Part shown: piece by piece, positions 51,995 to 60,307 of the stretch
How the letters are laid out: each line of letters opens with the position of its first letter
How positions within the stretch are numbered: position 1 is the stretch's first letter
Origin: Paenibacillus agilis
GTDB lineage: Bacteria > Bacillota > Bacilli > Paenibacillales > Paenibacillaceae
Reading direction: 5' to 3'
Assembly: GCF_007786455.1 (NCBI RefSeq)
Contig: NZ_VNJK01000001.1
Coordinates: 1,386,074 to 1,450,073, forward strand
Length of the DNA: 64,000 nt
Notes under the pieces: generated by a model
Seen by the model: only the letters and a program-made list of their open reading frames with translations
What the model was told of the DNA's origin: nothing
Database searches by the model: none
Program-made: the position numbers and the translations under genes

Positions 51995-53623
51995 CTATTG
52001 TTGCTGCTCCCAATGAGAAAGCACGAATAAAGCGGGAGAATTCCAATAGACAGCTACTTCATTGGTGGCGTAGCTGTCTTCATGATCGATAAAGCATTGA
52101 GCAGGTGGCAGACCTTGAAGTCTTTTCTTTGAGATGTCATCATGTAAGCCGGCATTAGGCCCGCCACTAACAAGGCCAGGCACAGGGCTATTAATATCGT
52201 CGGCAATACTTGGGCGATAATGCGGATGTTGGACAGAATGATCTCCAAAGCCTGTTACAAAGCTTAAATCCAGTGAATTACGCCCTAATAGGTAATGAAC
52301 ATGATTCAATGCCGCTGCTTCGTATCGTTTGTCTTTAAAAAAGCGATAGGCTATTAATAACAGCATTGCGTTGTTCATCACTACTTTATTGCTGCCCCAA
52401 ATGTACTCATCTTTAAGCAATGAAATGCCATGTCCGTCTGTTGTGCTTTTCCAGAGCATATAATCAGCTTCCTTTCGAAGGTCGCTCAATAACTGCTCGT
52501 ATAATTCAAGATCGGTTTGTGTTGAATTGCTAAGAAGATAGGCTAAGCTGCCATATCCACCTATATTTGACCAACATAGCCCAAACTTATGAAACGGTTC
52601 TTTGTGGATAGTCAAAAGCGCGTGGTGATAAATAGGATCATGTGTTGTACCGTACAATTCGCAAGCTGCCCAATAACGATCGTCAATATCTTGTTGATCA
52701 CTGTAATCGCCAGTGGCTATGTCAGGCGGATTATGGAATGCAATTACATCTGGATTGTTCACTAACCAGCCCCATGAAAGAACAGCTGCTTGTTTACACT
52801 TATGTGCAAAATCAGCGTCAAAAGGTTGATAGATTCGCGCAGCCTTCGCCATTACTGCTGCAAAGCAACCAGTTGCTGTTGACGAGATGGGGGAAAATAC
52901 AAGAGGCTCTAGATCATGCTCTGGCAAAGTGCTAAGTGGAGGGAACTGATGTGTAGTAAGTTTGTGAAACACTCCTCCGGACGGGTCTTGCATTTTAAAC
53001 ATCCAGTCTAATTCCCAACGGCATTCATGTAGTACATCTGGGATGATTCCATCTGTCTCTGGAATAGGAGTAGGACGATTAAATGCACTCGGATACAGCT
53101 CGTAAGCAAGTAGTAGATCTGCAACAGCTTTAGCTCCGGGAACTACATATTTTCCGTAGTCGCCAGCATCATGCCAACCTCCAGAGCAATCCAATAGCTG
53201 TTTATGATTGTCATAAACGAATCCCTTCGCTAGATGGCAGGCACTATGGTGCCAAGGACCAGCGAATTCTGGTGTAAGTTCTTGCCCACAGCGAAAATAA
53301 TAGAACGCTTTTAGCAGTCCATGATGAAGTTCGGTATAAGGACGCTGGAGGATTGAAAATGTGGCGGAAGTCACGCTATCCATTTCATGTCGTATATAGA
53401 ATCTACCAACGTCGTTCACGGCGCTAAAATCACCGAAGGCGACCATGTGACCGCTAGCATCATCATTTTTCAATGGACCGGTTTGTCCAGTAAAGACAAT
53501 TTCCCCACTACCTTCTTCGATTACTTGAAATGTTCCTTCTTTCGTGAAAACAGCATGTTTATTGCTATAGAGAGGATAACCAATCTGGTTAACAGTAATG
53601 CCGCGCATCGTACTACGAGTCAT
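51995..53623 (-). CDS. Glycoside hydrolase family 9 with N-terminal Ig-like domain, cytoplasmic
   Basis: 542 residues. An N-terminal CelD-N Ig-like domain (about 1-90) and a GH9 (alpha/alpha)6 barrel. Catalytic motifs: GGWHDAGDYGKYVVPGA (two Asp) and HEDSYATNEVAVYWNSPAL (acid Glu), plus GGPNAGLHDD. Hydrolyses beta-1,4-glucans or gluco-/glucosamine oligosaccharides. The start is ATG 53623, nine bases after AAAGGAG; the longer frame to 53656 has none. No signal peptide in either, so it likely acts on imported oligosaccharides. Confidence 0.9.
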   Translation of the reverse strand: MTRSTMRGITVNQIGYPLYSNKHAVFTKEGTFQVIEEGSGEIVFTGQTGPLKNDDASGHMVAFGDFSAVNDVGRFYIRHEMDSVTSATFSILQRPYTELHHGLLKAFYYFRCGQELTPEFAGPWHHSACHLAKGFVYDNHKQLLDCSGGWHDAGDYGKYVVPGAKAVADLLLAYELYPSAFNRPTPIPETDGIIPDVLHECRWELDWMFKMQDPSGGVFHKLTTHQFPPLSTLPEHDLEPLVFSPISSTATGCFAAVMAKAARIYQPFDADFAHKCKQAAVLSWGWLVNNPDVIAFHNPPDIATGDYSDQQDIDDRYWAACELYGTTHDPIYHHALLTIHKEPFHKFGLCWSNIGGYGSLAYLLSNSTQTDLELYEQLLSDLRKEADYMLWKSTTDGHGISLLKDEYIWGSNKVVMNNAMLLLIAYRFFKDKRYEAAALNHVHYLLGRNSLDLSFVTGFGDHSVQHPHYRPSIADDINSPVPGLVSGGPNAGLHDDISKKRLQGLPPAQCFIDHEDSYATNEVAVYWNSPALFVLSHWEQQQ

Positions 53624-53793
53624 GGGATGAGGCTCCTTTCTGCTTTTAACTTCCAAGTAATTGAAGAAAACTGATCTTATTATAGCTTAAAATTCCTATT
53701 TATTGCTTCTTATATGTTACAATATTTACGTATATCTTCCATTTGTTTGTTGCTAGTTACTTATGTGCTAGCTAGTATGCATGGTAATAATAG

Positions 53794-53822
53794 AGATATG
53801 ACAGCTGTTGTCGCGTATATCT
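53794..53822. promoter_or_regulatory. Imperfect inverted repeat in the GH9/esterase divergent region
   Basis: AGATAT-GACA-GCTGT-TGTC-GCGT-ATATCT: GACA/TGTC arms around a CAGCTG core with outer AGATAT/ATATCT. A candidate operator for the divergent pair. Confidence 0.35.
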
Positions 53823-53859
53823 GAAGATAACGCTAGCGATTGCTTAAGGAGTGGACATA

Positions 53860-54906
53860 ATGAACAAGTACTGGCAACCAATAGTACGACCGAGCGAAGA
53901 GCAGTTAAGAAGCGCTCGATTTGATATTCACAATAGTGCACGTTATGTGGGGAGAATAGATTGGTCCGATGATGGTGGACCTGTTCTATCTTGGCCGGGC
54001 AGTTCGATTACAGCTCGTTTTCAAGGCTCTTCCATTACGATGTATATGACGGTGAAGCATCGAGATCACTCTTGGGTTCATGTGAGTATTGATGGCGGCG
54101 AGCCGTTCAAACTGTACATTGATGCAGGGGTATCCGTCTACACGCTGGCAACAGATCTTAGTGAAGGGGTACATACAATTGAGGTATATAAACGGACAGA
54201 GGGCATGTTCGGAAGTATTCAGTTTATGGGCTTCACACTTTCGGACGGTGGAACTTTTCTAGAGCCGCCGGCACGATTCAACCGCAGAGTAGAAATTATC
54301 GGGGATTCAATAAGTTGTGGTTCAGGTAATGAAGGTCGGGAAGAGGATCTTACGAAACCAGAAAATGAAAATAACTACCTAGCTTATGGTACGATTGCCG
54401 CCCTTGAACTTGAAGCTGAACATCACACGATCGCTGTGTCTGGGATCGGTTTGGTCGTTAACTATGATAATGATCGAGATCATACGATGCCTGTACAATA
54501 TGAAAGGCTAAATCCTATCCTACCTGAATCAAGATGGGATTTTTTCAACTGGACTCCTGATCTCGTTGTTATAAATCTTGGCACAAATGATAATAACTTT
54601 GCCATCGATCAACAACAATTCGTAACTACATACTGTGAATTTGTAACACGAATACGCGGTAATTATCCTCATGCGAAAGTAGTAATGACACTTGGTCCTT
54701 TTCAACAATGGCCGCTAAAAGATTATGTTGTGCAGGCTTGTGAACAGCTTCGTGCAGCTGGCGATTTGAACATTTACTCACTTATATTTGATTTAATAGA
54801 TACGCAGCGGGATGGTCTTGGGGAAGAGGGACATCCAACTACGGTTACACATGCTAAAATGGCAGATCAGTTAATTCATGAGATTAAGCGAATAATGGGC
54901 TGGTAA
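53860..54906 (+). CDS. CE2-type SGNH carbohydrate esterase
   Basis: 348 residues. An N-terminal jelly-roll (about 20-130; LSWPGSSITARFQGSSITM) and an SGNH hydrolase domain with nucleophile Ser in IIGDSISCG, oxyanion NLGTNDNN and His in EEGHPTTVTHAKMAD. Architecture of CE2 acetyl esterases (CtCE2/axe2). Removes acetyl groups from sugars. The start is ATG 53860 after TTAAGGAG; GTG 53851 overlaps that site. No signal peptide, so cytoplasmic, and divergent from the GH9 gene. Confidence 0.87.
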   Translation: MNKYWQPIVRPSEEQLRSARFDIHNSARYVGRIDWSDDGGPVLSWPGSSITARFQGSSITMYMTVKHRDHSWVHVSIDGGEPFKLYIDAGVSVYTLATDLSEGVHTIEVYKRTEGMFGSIQFMGFTLSDGGTFLEPPARFNRRVEIIGDSISCGSGNEGREEDLTKPENENNYLAYGTIAALELEAEHHTIAVSGIGLVVNYDNDRDHTMPVQYERLNPILPESRWDFFNWTPDLVVINLGTNDNNFAIDQQQFVTTYCEFVTRIRGNYPHAKVVMTLGPFQQWPLKDYVVQACEQLRAAGDLNIYSLIFDLIDTQRDGLGEEGHPTTVTHAKMADQLIHEIKRIMGW

Positions 54907-54916
54907 AATGGTGCCA

Positions 54917-54959
54917 GAAAACAATAGGGAGGATGCTGAGTGCATCCTCCTGTTATTGT
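54917..54959 (-). terminator. Terminator of the GT2 gene
   Basis: ACAATAGGGAGGATGC pairs with GCATCCTCCTGTTATTGT (small bulge). On the minus strand TTTT follows; the plus strand has no T-tract. Confidence 0.7.
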
Positions 54960-54985
54960 CTAAAACAATTCATGAATCTATTTAG

Positions 54986-55882
54986 CTATATCGCGCTGTT
55001 CTGTCGTTCTGCTAGTAGTACTCGATTGAGTTTATCGATGTCGTTTATTTCCATCCATCGTTTCAGTTCTGGGGAAGAATATTTGCTAACCAAATATTCT
55101 TTCTTTTTCTTCAGCTCTATTTCGCCTTTATCTTCGTCAATTTCCCAGTCATGCTCTTTCTCATGTGGGAAATGAATACTCATCGAACTTCTCGCTAATT
55201 TAATGCTAGCCCCGTGCTGTAAAAGAGCTAGCCCCAAGTCGATATCTTCTCCACCCCAAGTGGTGTAACTCTCGTCAAACATCCCAATCTCGAGTAGTGT
55301 TTCCCGCGGCACAGAAACATTGCATGTCCAGAAAACAACAAATGGGGCAGGCCAAGTTTCGAGATCATCACCGAACTCAAGATAGATCTTTTCTCGAATA
55401 TCAAGAATTTTCATGTTGCGCAATGTATCTATAGCACCATCGATAGAGTTCTGCTCGACAACACCTCGTATTTCCTCATGATTGCTAGTTGCCATATCGT
55501 AACCGTAAACATAGCCGAGCACAGCACTTGCCTTGCTGCTTTCTTGGTGGGCTTTGATATGTTCTTGAATAGCATTTTTGTGTAGGATAATACCATTATC
55601 AATGAAAATGCATATGTTTCCTTCAGCATTGCTAATACCTAGGTTACGTGCTGCTGCAGCTCTGAAACCTTTGTCCTCTTGAAAAAAGTATTTAATGTTC
55701 AATAAGTCATCGTACTGTTTAACTAATCCTAACGTATCTTCACTTGATCCATCGTCACAAATAAGAACTTCAAATTCATCTTTAGGAAGCTGCTGCTCTA
55801 CTAAAGAATCCAATGAGCGTTTTAAATTGTTAATACGATTGTAGGTAGGAATGATAACTGAAGCTGAATAGATGTGTTCCAT
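54986..55882 (-). CDS. GT2-family glycosyltransferase with galactosyltransferase-like C-terminus
   Basis: 298 residues. GT-A fold: SVIIPTYNRINNLKRSLDSL, EVLICDDGSSEDT, DKGFRAAAARNLGISNAEG, metal-site ICIFIDNG (DxD replaced by D-N), and the C-terminal acceptor motif TTWGGEDIDLGLALLQHGA. Transfers a sugar from a nucleotide donor, likely to a polysaccharide or small molecule. The start is ATG 55882 after GGAGGG; a frame six codons longer overlaps that site. Next to an otherwise unexplained 0.7-kb gap and the BtrH-like gene. Confidence 0.87.
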   Translation of the reverse strand: MEHIYSASVIIPTYNRINNLKRSLDSLVEQQLPKDEFEVLICDDGSSEDTLGLVKQYDDLLNIKYFFQEDKGFRAAAARNLGISNAEGNICIFIDNGIILHKNAIQEHIKAHQESSKASAVLGYVYGYDMATSNHEEIRGVVEQNSIDGAIDTLRNMKILDIREKIYLEFGDDLETWPAPFVVFWTCNVSVPRETLLEIGMFDESYTTWGGEDIDLGLALLQHGASIKLARSSMSIHFPHEKEHDWEIDEDKGEIELKKKKEYLVSKYSSPELKRWMEINDIDKLNRVLLAERQNSAI

Positions 55883-56603
55883 TAAAAGCCCTCCACTCAT
55901 TTATATATGTATAAAATGTGAATAAACAATTAATCGAGAAGCCATTTCAGTTACTATCATTTCTGTGTAAATCAAAGAAGTAAATAGGATAGTAGTTATG
56001 AAACAATATGTAAAGTAGATGGTAAATAAATTCCAAAGTTCAAGCGCTATAACAATTGACAGAAGATATAGTTAGCAGTATTCTTCTAGATATAGCAACT
56101 TTATAGAAATATTTTCATGCTTTTGATGATTTATTTAAAAGTATAAACAATCTATTTAAGAGAATCAATAATATTTACAATTTATTGGCTTATCTTTAGG
56201 TTGAATTTAGGAAATCTAAACAATTTCAGAAAGTAATTCTCATCCAACATGTCATTGAGTCATTTGCTTAATAATTACTTGGAAGGCGACTGACTCGTTG
56301 ATTAAGTGTACTTTGGTTTTTATCTATCGGATGAACATTTATGTATATAATCGTATATTTATAACATCTTTCTTATCAAGGAATGCTTAATGGTTTTATT
56401 AGCAGGCTGCGTTATTCTATTAGACTACATCGTAGATATTTCCTCATGTAAGGTCACACTATTTGCTTCGAATTATTTCTTTATCCAACTAAGATGCTGC
56501 TCACATGCTGAAAGTCATGATTACAAGTTAATCTGTCTTAATAGACCTGATGACTGACAACACAACGCCAATCATTCGATCATAAGGAAAGAGGTGCTCG
56601 TAC
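55883..56603. other. AT-rich 0.7-kb intergenic region
   Basis: Strikingly AT-rich, without a supported gene of normal length. It must contain the promoters of the divergent GT2 and BtrH-like genes. One 55-codon frame at 56390-56557 (AAGGA eight bases upstream; begins MVLLAGCVILLDYIV, five cysteines) is the only small ORF with any start signal. GAGTCA (56255-56260) and TGACTC (56291-56296) form an inverted repeat. Nothing else recognised. Confidence 0.4.
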
Positions 56604-57596
56604 ATGCAGTATTCCATTCCGTTAACACCGTACAATGACTTTTGGATGAATTGCATTTTGAACTCCCACTATACGATTGCCAATCAATTAGAACCAAGCT
56701 ACAAATATGCTTCGTATATGAATGATTATTCGTATAAAACATGGGGGGCAGCTATTGATTATGCGTTTATGACGCCTACTATTGAGGTGTTGGATTACAG
56801 CACGAATTGGGATAACTACATATTGAGTAAAGTCATTGTGAAAGAAGAGCCCATTTTCTTTAAAGATATGGATAATTTTATAGAAGAGCTTAAGCATATT
56901 ATTGTGGAAAAGAAGCAGCTCGTTAAGATTCATGTTGACTTATTTTATTGGCTGCCTAAAAATATCGCGTGGGAAAAGTTCCATATGAGTCATTATTCCA
57001 TAATCAATGGATATAACCCTGAGACGAATATGTATGCGGTCTTAGACGATGATATTGAAGGCTATCGTACTCATGAAGTGCCGGAGGAAAGGCTCATTCG
57101 CTCGTTTATGAATTCTACAGCAGTGACAACTCCAGCCAGTGGAGAGCCACATGCTTTTACTTATCAATTCAATGATGATATTGAGCCATACAAGCTATTG
57201 ATTCAAGATGTAAGGTGCAATGCAGAGCGATTAGTGGAAGAGCTATCTCAATTTTCGTTCGATGGATTGTGGAATATTCCAGAAACAGATCAGTTTGATG
57301 ATTATATTAGTATATCTCTGATTGGCATAAATATTATTGAAAATCGCCATCTTGGAAACAGTTATTTGATTCAGTCATTGGTAGAATTAGACCAGATTGA
57401 TGAAGCATTAGGCAAAGAAATGAGTCGGGAAAACAAGCGCATTCAACAAGGCTGGAAAGCTATCAAGCAAATTTTCATCAACAAAACGCTATCAGACGAT
57501 AAAAAGTTGAATTTGAGCCTGATACATGCAAAAGCGAAAGAACTGCTGGAAATAGAAAAAGGAATGTGGTCGCTTACATTAGCAGTTGCCAAATAA
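56604..57596 (+). CDS. BtrH-N-like protein (papain-like acyltransferase family)
   Basis: 330 residues, cytoplasmic. The N-terminal half has the BtrH-N pattern: Cys17 in DFWMNCILNSHYTI, VKIHVDLFYWLP, His130 in FHMSHYSIINGYNPE and Asp148/149 in AVLDDD. In butirosin biosynthesis BtrH moves the acyl side chain from the carrier protein BtrI to the aminoglycoside. The C-terminal half is helical, with LVEELSQFSF and NKRIQQGWKAIKQIF. Start after GAGGTG. An acyl carrier protein gene follows after 37 bases, in the same order of function. Acceptor and acyl group unknown. Confidence 0.78.
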   Translation: MQYSIPLTPYNDFWMNCILNSHYTIANQLEPSYKYASYMNDYSYKTWGAAIDYAFMTPTIEVLDYSTNWDNYILSKVIVKEEPIFFKDMDNFIEELKHIIVEKKQLVKIHVDLFYWLPKNIAWEKFHMSHYSIINGYNPETNMYAVLDDDIEGYRTHEVPEERLIRSFMNSTAVTTPASGEPHAFTYQFNDDIEPYKLLIQDVRCNAERLVEELSQFSFDGLWNIPETDQFDDYISISLIGINIIENRHLGNSYLIQSLVELDQIDEALGKEMSRENKRIQQGWKAIKQIFINKTLSDDKKLNLSLIHAKAKELLEIEKGMWSLTLAVAK

Positions 57597-57633
57597 CCTA
57601 GTAATTCTAACAAATATTTATGGGGTGATAAGG

Positions 57634-57876
57634 ATGGAAATAACAGTAGAATCGAGAATGCGTGAAATATTTAAATCATACAGCGTTGTTATGTCTGAGG
57701 AAGAGTTGGATACGCCACTTGATGAGCTGTGGGGCGTCGATTCCATAACTCATGTACAAATACTGACTACGATCGCGCAGGAATACAACTTTAAAATTAC
57801 GGATGAAGATTTTTTATTTTCTGATCTAACGACATTCAATAATATCGTAGTATTCGTTAAGCAAAAATCAGCGTAA
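57634..57876 (+). CDS. Stand-alone acyl carrier protein
   Basis: 80 residues, four-helix ACP. The phosphopantetheine Ser37 lies in GVDSITHVQIL, a variant of DSL. The product is acidic. The start is ATG 57634 after GGGGTGATAAGG; a TTG at 57586 would sit inside the previous gene. Follows the BtrH-like gene, suggesting that ACP-bound acyl or aminoacyl groups are its substrate. No loading enzyme, phosphopantetheinyl transferase or ketosynthase is nearby. Confidence 0.88.
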   Translation: MEITVESRMREIFKSYSVVMSEEELDTPLDELWGVDSITHVQILTTIAQEYNFKITDEDFLFSDLTTFNNIVVFVKQKSA

Positions 57877-57925
57877 TTTGCGGGTGATTAACATACAACC
57901 GAATGAATAGATTTGTTCTGCCCAA

Positions 57926-57975
57926 AGAGCACCTTTTCGGCCATACATGATATGGATTGAAAGGTGCTCGTTTTA
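57926..57975 (+). terminator. Intrinsic terminator of BtrH-like/ACP operon
   Basis: GAGCACCTTT pairs with AAAGGTGCTC, with an inner CCAT/ATGG stem, then GTTTTATTT. Confidence 0.88.
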
Positions 57976-58034
57976 TTTATTGGATGGGCACGAGTTGTGC
58001 AAGTTAAAATGATGCTTTTTATTATATCTCAAGC

Positions 58035-59009
58035 TCAAGCAAACATAGATATGAACTGCTCATAGCCTTCTTCCTTCAGTCTTGAAACAGGAATAAAGCG
58101 TAATGAAGCAGAGTTTATACAATAACGAAGTCCTGCTGGTGTTGGGCCATCATCAAACACATGTCCGAGATGGGAATCTCCGAAACGACTACGGACCTCT
58201 GTTCTAATCATACCATGTGCCAAATCCAGTTCCTCTGTAACGTTAAAAGGCTGAAGCGGCTTTGTAAAGCTTGGCCAGCCACATCCAGAGTCGTACTTGT
58301 CCTTGGAACTAAATAATGGCTCGCCAGAGACGATATCTACATAAATGCCTTCTTCTTCATGATTCCAGAATTCATTTTGGAAAGGGGGTTCAGTGCCGTT
58401 ATTTTGCGTTACGTGATATTGCATGGGATTTAATGTTTCTCTCAATTGAAGTCGCTCTTCATCATTGACTCCCCAATGCTCTGTAATAAATGCATCACGC
58501 CCTGAACCTTTGCGATATCGCTTATAATGGGCTGGATTTTTCTTATGGTAATTTTGGTGATACTCTTCAGCTTCATAGAAAGTTGTAGCAGGCACGATCT
58601 CAGTTGCGATTGGTTTGTTAAATCTTCCGCTTGCTTCAAGCTGTTGTTTGGAATGCACCGCTAACTCATGTTGCTGTTCATTGTGATAAAAAATAGCTGT
58701 CCGATAAGAGCGCCCACGATCATAAAATTGTCCGCCATTATCTGTTGGGTCGATTTGCTGCCAAAAAAGTTCGAGCAGCTTTTGGTAAGGGAAAACATGC
58801 GGATCATATGTAATTTGCACAGCTTCGGCATGACCAGTTGTTTCCGAACATACTTCTTGATAAGTGGGATTTTCGGTATGACCGCCAATATAACCAGAGA
58901 CGATCCCGTGTATGCCAGGAAGCTGTTCGAATGGTGTCACCATGCACCAGAAGCAGCCGCCAGCGAAAGTTGCTTTTTCTAAGTTAGACGCAGCAGGATT
59001 ATTGCTCAC
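58035..59009 (-). CDS. msrAB: Bifunctional methionine sulfoxide reductase MsrA-MsrB
   Basis: 324 residues. MsrA domain first (about 10-165; [16 protein letters not shown] with catalytic Cys), MsrB domain second (about 185-310; [29 protein letters not shown] with catalytic Cys). The second domain shows no CxxC zinc pairs. Reduces S- and R-methionine sulfoxide in proteins. The start is GTG 59009, nine bases after GGAGAG; GTG 59018 overlaps that site. Confidence 0.95.
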   Translation of the reverse strand: MSNNPAASNLEKATFAGGCFWCMVTPFEQLPGIHGIVSGYIGGHTENPTYQEVCSETTGHAEAVQITYDPHVFPYQKLLELFWQQIDPTDNGGQFYDRGRSYRTAIFYHNEQQHELAVHSKQQLEASGRFNKPIATEIVPATTFYEAEEYHQNYHKKNPAHYKRYRKGSGRDAFITEHWGVNDEERLQLRETLNPMQYHVTQNNGTEPPFQNEFWNHEEEGIYVDIVSGEPLFSSKDKYDSGCGWPSFTKPLQPFNVTEELDLAHGMIRTEVRSRFGDSHLGHVFDDGPTPAGLRYCINSASLRFIPVSRLKEEGYEQFISMFA

Positions 59010-59199
59010 AGCAATCACCTCTCCAAGTTATTTTGTTATCATCATAACCAAATCATACCCGATATTGCAATTGCCCAACCAAACTCAATAAAGTTGAAAA
59101 GTCGGTAAAAATACTCTTGAACTTATGGCATACCCGTGATATTATTATTACACGTTAAAGCACGTATCGGTTGGTATTTATACAACTTCATAACTCCAT

Positions 59200-59357
59200 A
59201 AGGGGAGTAGCTATACAGTATAGTCGTCATTCCAGGTTGCGCGGGCGTGCACCTCGGCTATGCTGGCAACGAATTCGTTGTTTGCGAGACCTTGCCGAAA
59301 AAAAGGTAAAGGTCTCTTTTACGTGCGCCGTTACTTTTTTGGGTAGCGGCGCTTTTA
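59200..59357 (+). ncRNA. yybP-ykoY manganese riboswitch and expression platform
   Basis: Aptamer 59200-59293: AGGGGAGTAGC at the 5' side, TAGTCGTCAT, GCACCTCGGC, TGCTGGCAACGAA and GAGACCTT, all in the order of the yybP-ykoY family. Two alternative hairpins follow: GAGACCTT (59286-59293) with AAGGTCTC (59308-59315), and GCGCCGTTAC (59325-59334) with GTAGCGGCGC (59343-59352) plus TTTT. Known aptamers of this class sense Mn2+ and switch on Mn2+ exporters. Directly precedes a TerC-family gene. Confidence 0.93.
59325..59357 (+). terminator. Regulated terminator in riboswitch expression platform
   Basis: GCGCCGTTAC/GTAGCGGCGC with one G-T pair, T-rich loop, then TTTT, 46 bases before the TerC start. 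Confidence 0.8.
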
Positions 59358-59402
59358 TATGCAAACGATATAAGGTACAACGACCAAATGAGGGGGATTA
59401 CA

Positions 59403-60113
59403 ATGGAACTATTTTCAGTGGAATGGTTCGGGGCATTACTTAGTATTATTTTGCTGGACCTTGTCCTAGCAGGTGATAACGCACTCGTTATCGGTATGGC
59501 TGCTCGTAACTTGAAGAAAGAAGAGCAGAAGAAAGTTATTTTCTGGGGAACTTTTGGAGCGGTAGCTATTCGTGCGGTAGCAACGATCTTCGTTGTTCAA
59601 TTGCTCAATATTCCAGGGTTAATGGTAGTAGGTGGTTTGCTTCTTCTCTGGATCGCTCTTAAGTTAATGCTTGAGGACAAAGGACATGAAGAAGTCAAAG
59701 CGGCTAGTACATTAATGGGCGCTATTCGTACAATTATTATCGCAGATGCTGCGATGGGTATCGACAATGTTATCGCGGTTGCAGGTGCTGCAAACCATGA
59801 CAATATGCTTGTTATTATCGGTCTTTTGATTTCCGTTCCAATCGTTGTTTGGGGAAGTACGCTTGTTATCAAGCTTATCGATCGTTTCCCAGTTGTTATT
59901 ACAATCGGCGCTGCAATTCTTGCGTTTACAGCATCCAAAATGTTCGTTGGCGAAGCCTTCTTGAAGCCATACTTCGAAAATCCGGTTGCAAAATACAGCT
60001 TCGAAGCAGCTGTTGTAGTTCTTGTAGTAGCTACTGGTCTTCTTATTAAACGTAGCCGCGCTGCAAAGAAAGCTGCGCAAACAGCTGAAACTGCACATAA
60101 GCGTGCTAACTAA
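59403..60113 (+). CDS. TerC-family Mn2+ exporter (YkoY/YceF/YjbE group)
   Basis: 236 residues with about seven hydrophobic segments. Metal-binding Asp residues in LLDLVLAGDNALVIGMA and the second motif IIIADAAMGIDNVIAVAGA define the TerC fold. Start ATG 59403 after GAGGGGGA. The yybP-ykoY riboswitch upstream supports Mn2+ export; B. subtilis members of this group (MeeF, MeeY) act with secretion of Mn2+-dependent exoenzymes. Basic tail (KRSRAAKKAAQ). Confidence 0.93.
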   Translation: MELFSVEWFGALLSIILLDLVLAGDNALVIGMAARNLKKEEQKKVIFWGTFGAVAIRAVATIFVVQLLNIPGLMVVGGLLLLWIALKLMLEDKGHEEVKAASTLMGAIRTIIIADAAMGIDNVIAVAGAANHDNMLVIIGLLISVPIVVWGSTLVIKLIDRFPVVITIGAAILAFTASKMFVGEAFLKPYFENPVAKYSFEAAVVVLVVATGLLIKRSRAAKKAAQTAETAHKRAN

Positions 60114-60121
60114 TTTTATAC

Positions 60122-60158
60122 AAGGCTGAGCAGGGAAATACCTGTCTCAGCCTTTTTT
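60122..60158 (+). terminator. Intrinsic terminator of the TerC gene
   Basis: AAGGCTGAG pairs with CTCAGCCTT with inner CAGG/CCTG, then six T. Confidence 0.92.
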
Positions 60159-60266
60159 ATTGCGATTCATTAAGATATGCAGTGTGTAGGGATGAAGTTC
60201 ATGGACTTCGCATTCGCTACAGGCTTAACATGCGAATATGGTTCGTATTAACATGTAAACATAAAT

Positions 60267-60298
60267 GAAGCCCTCCACTCAAAAGAGTGGAGGGCTTC
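60267..60298 (-). terminator. Terminator of nhaC gene
   Basis: Perfect 14-base stem GAAGCCCTCCACTC/GAGTGGAGGGCTTC with an AAAA (TTTT) loop; short T-rich tail on the minus strand. Confidence 0.85.
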
Positions 60299-60307
60299 AG
60301 TCATTTT

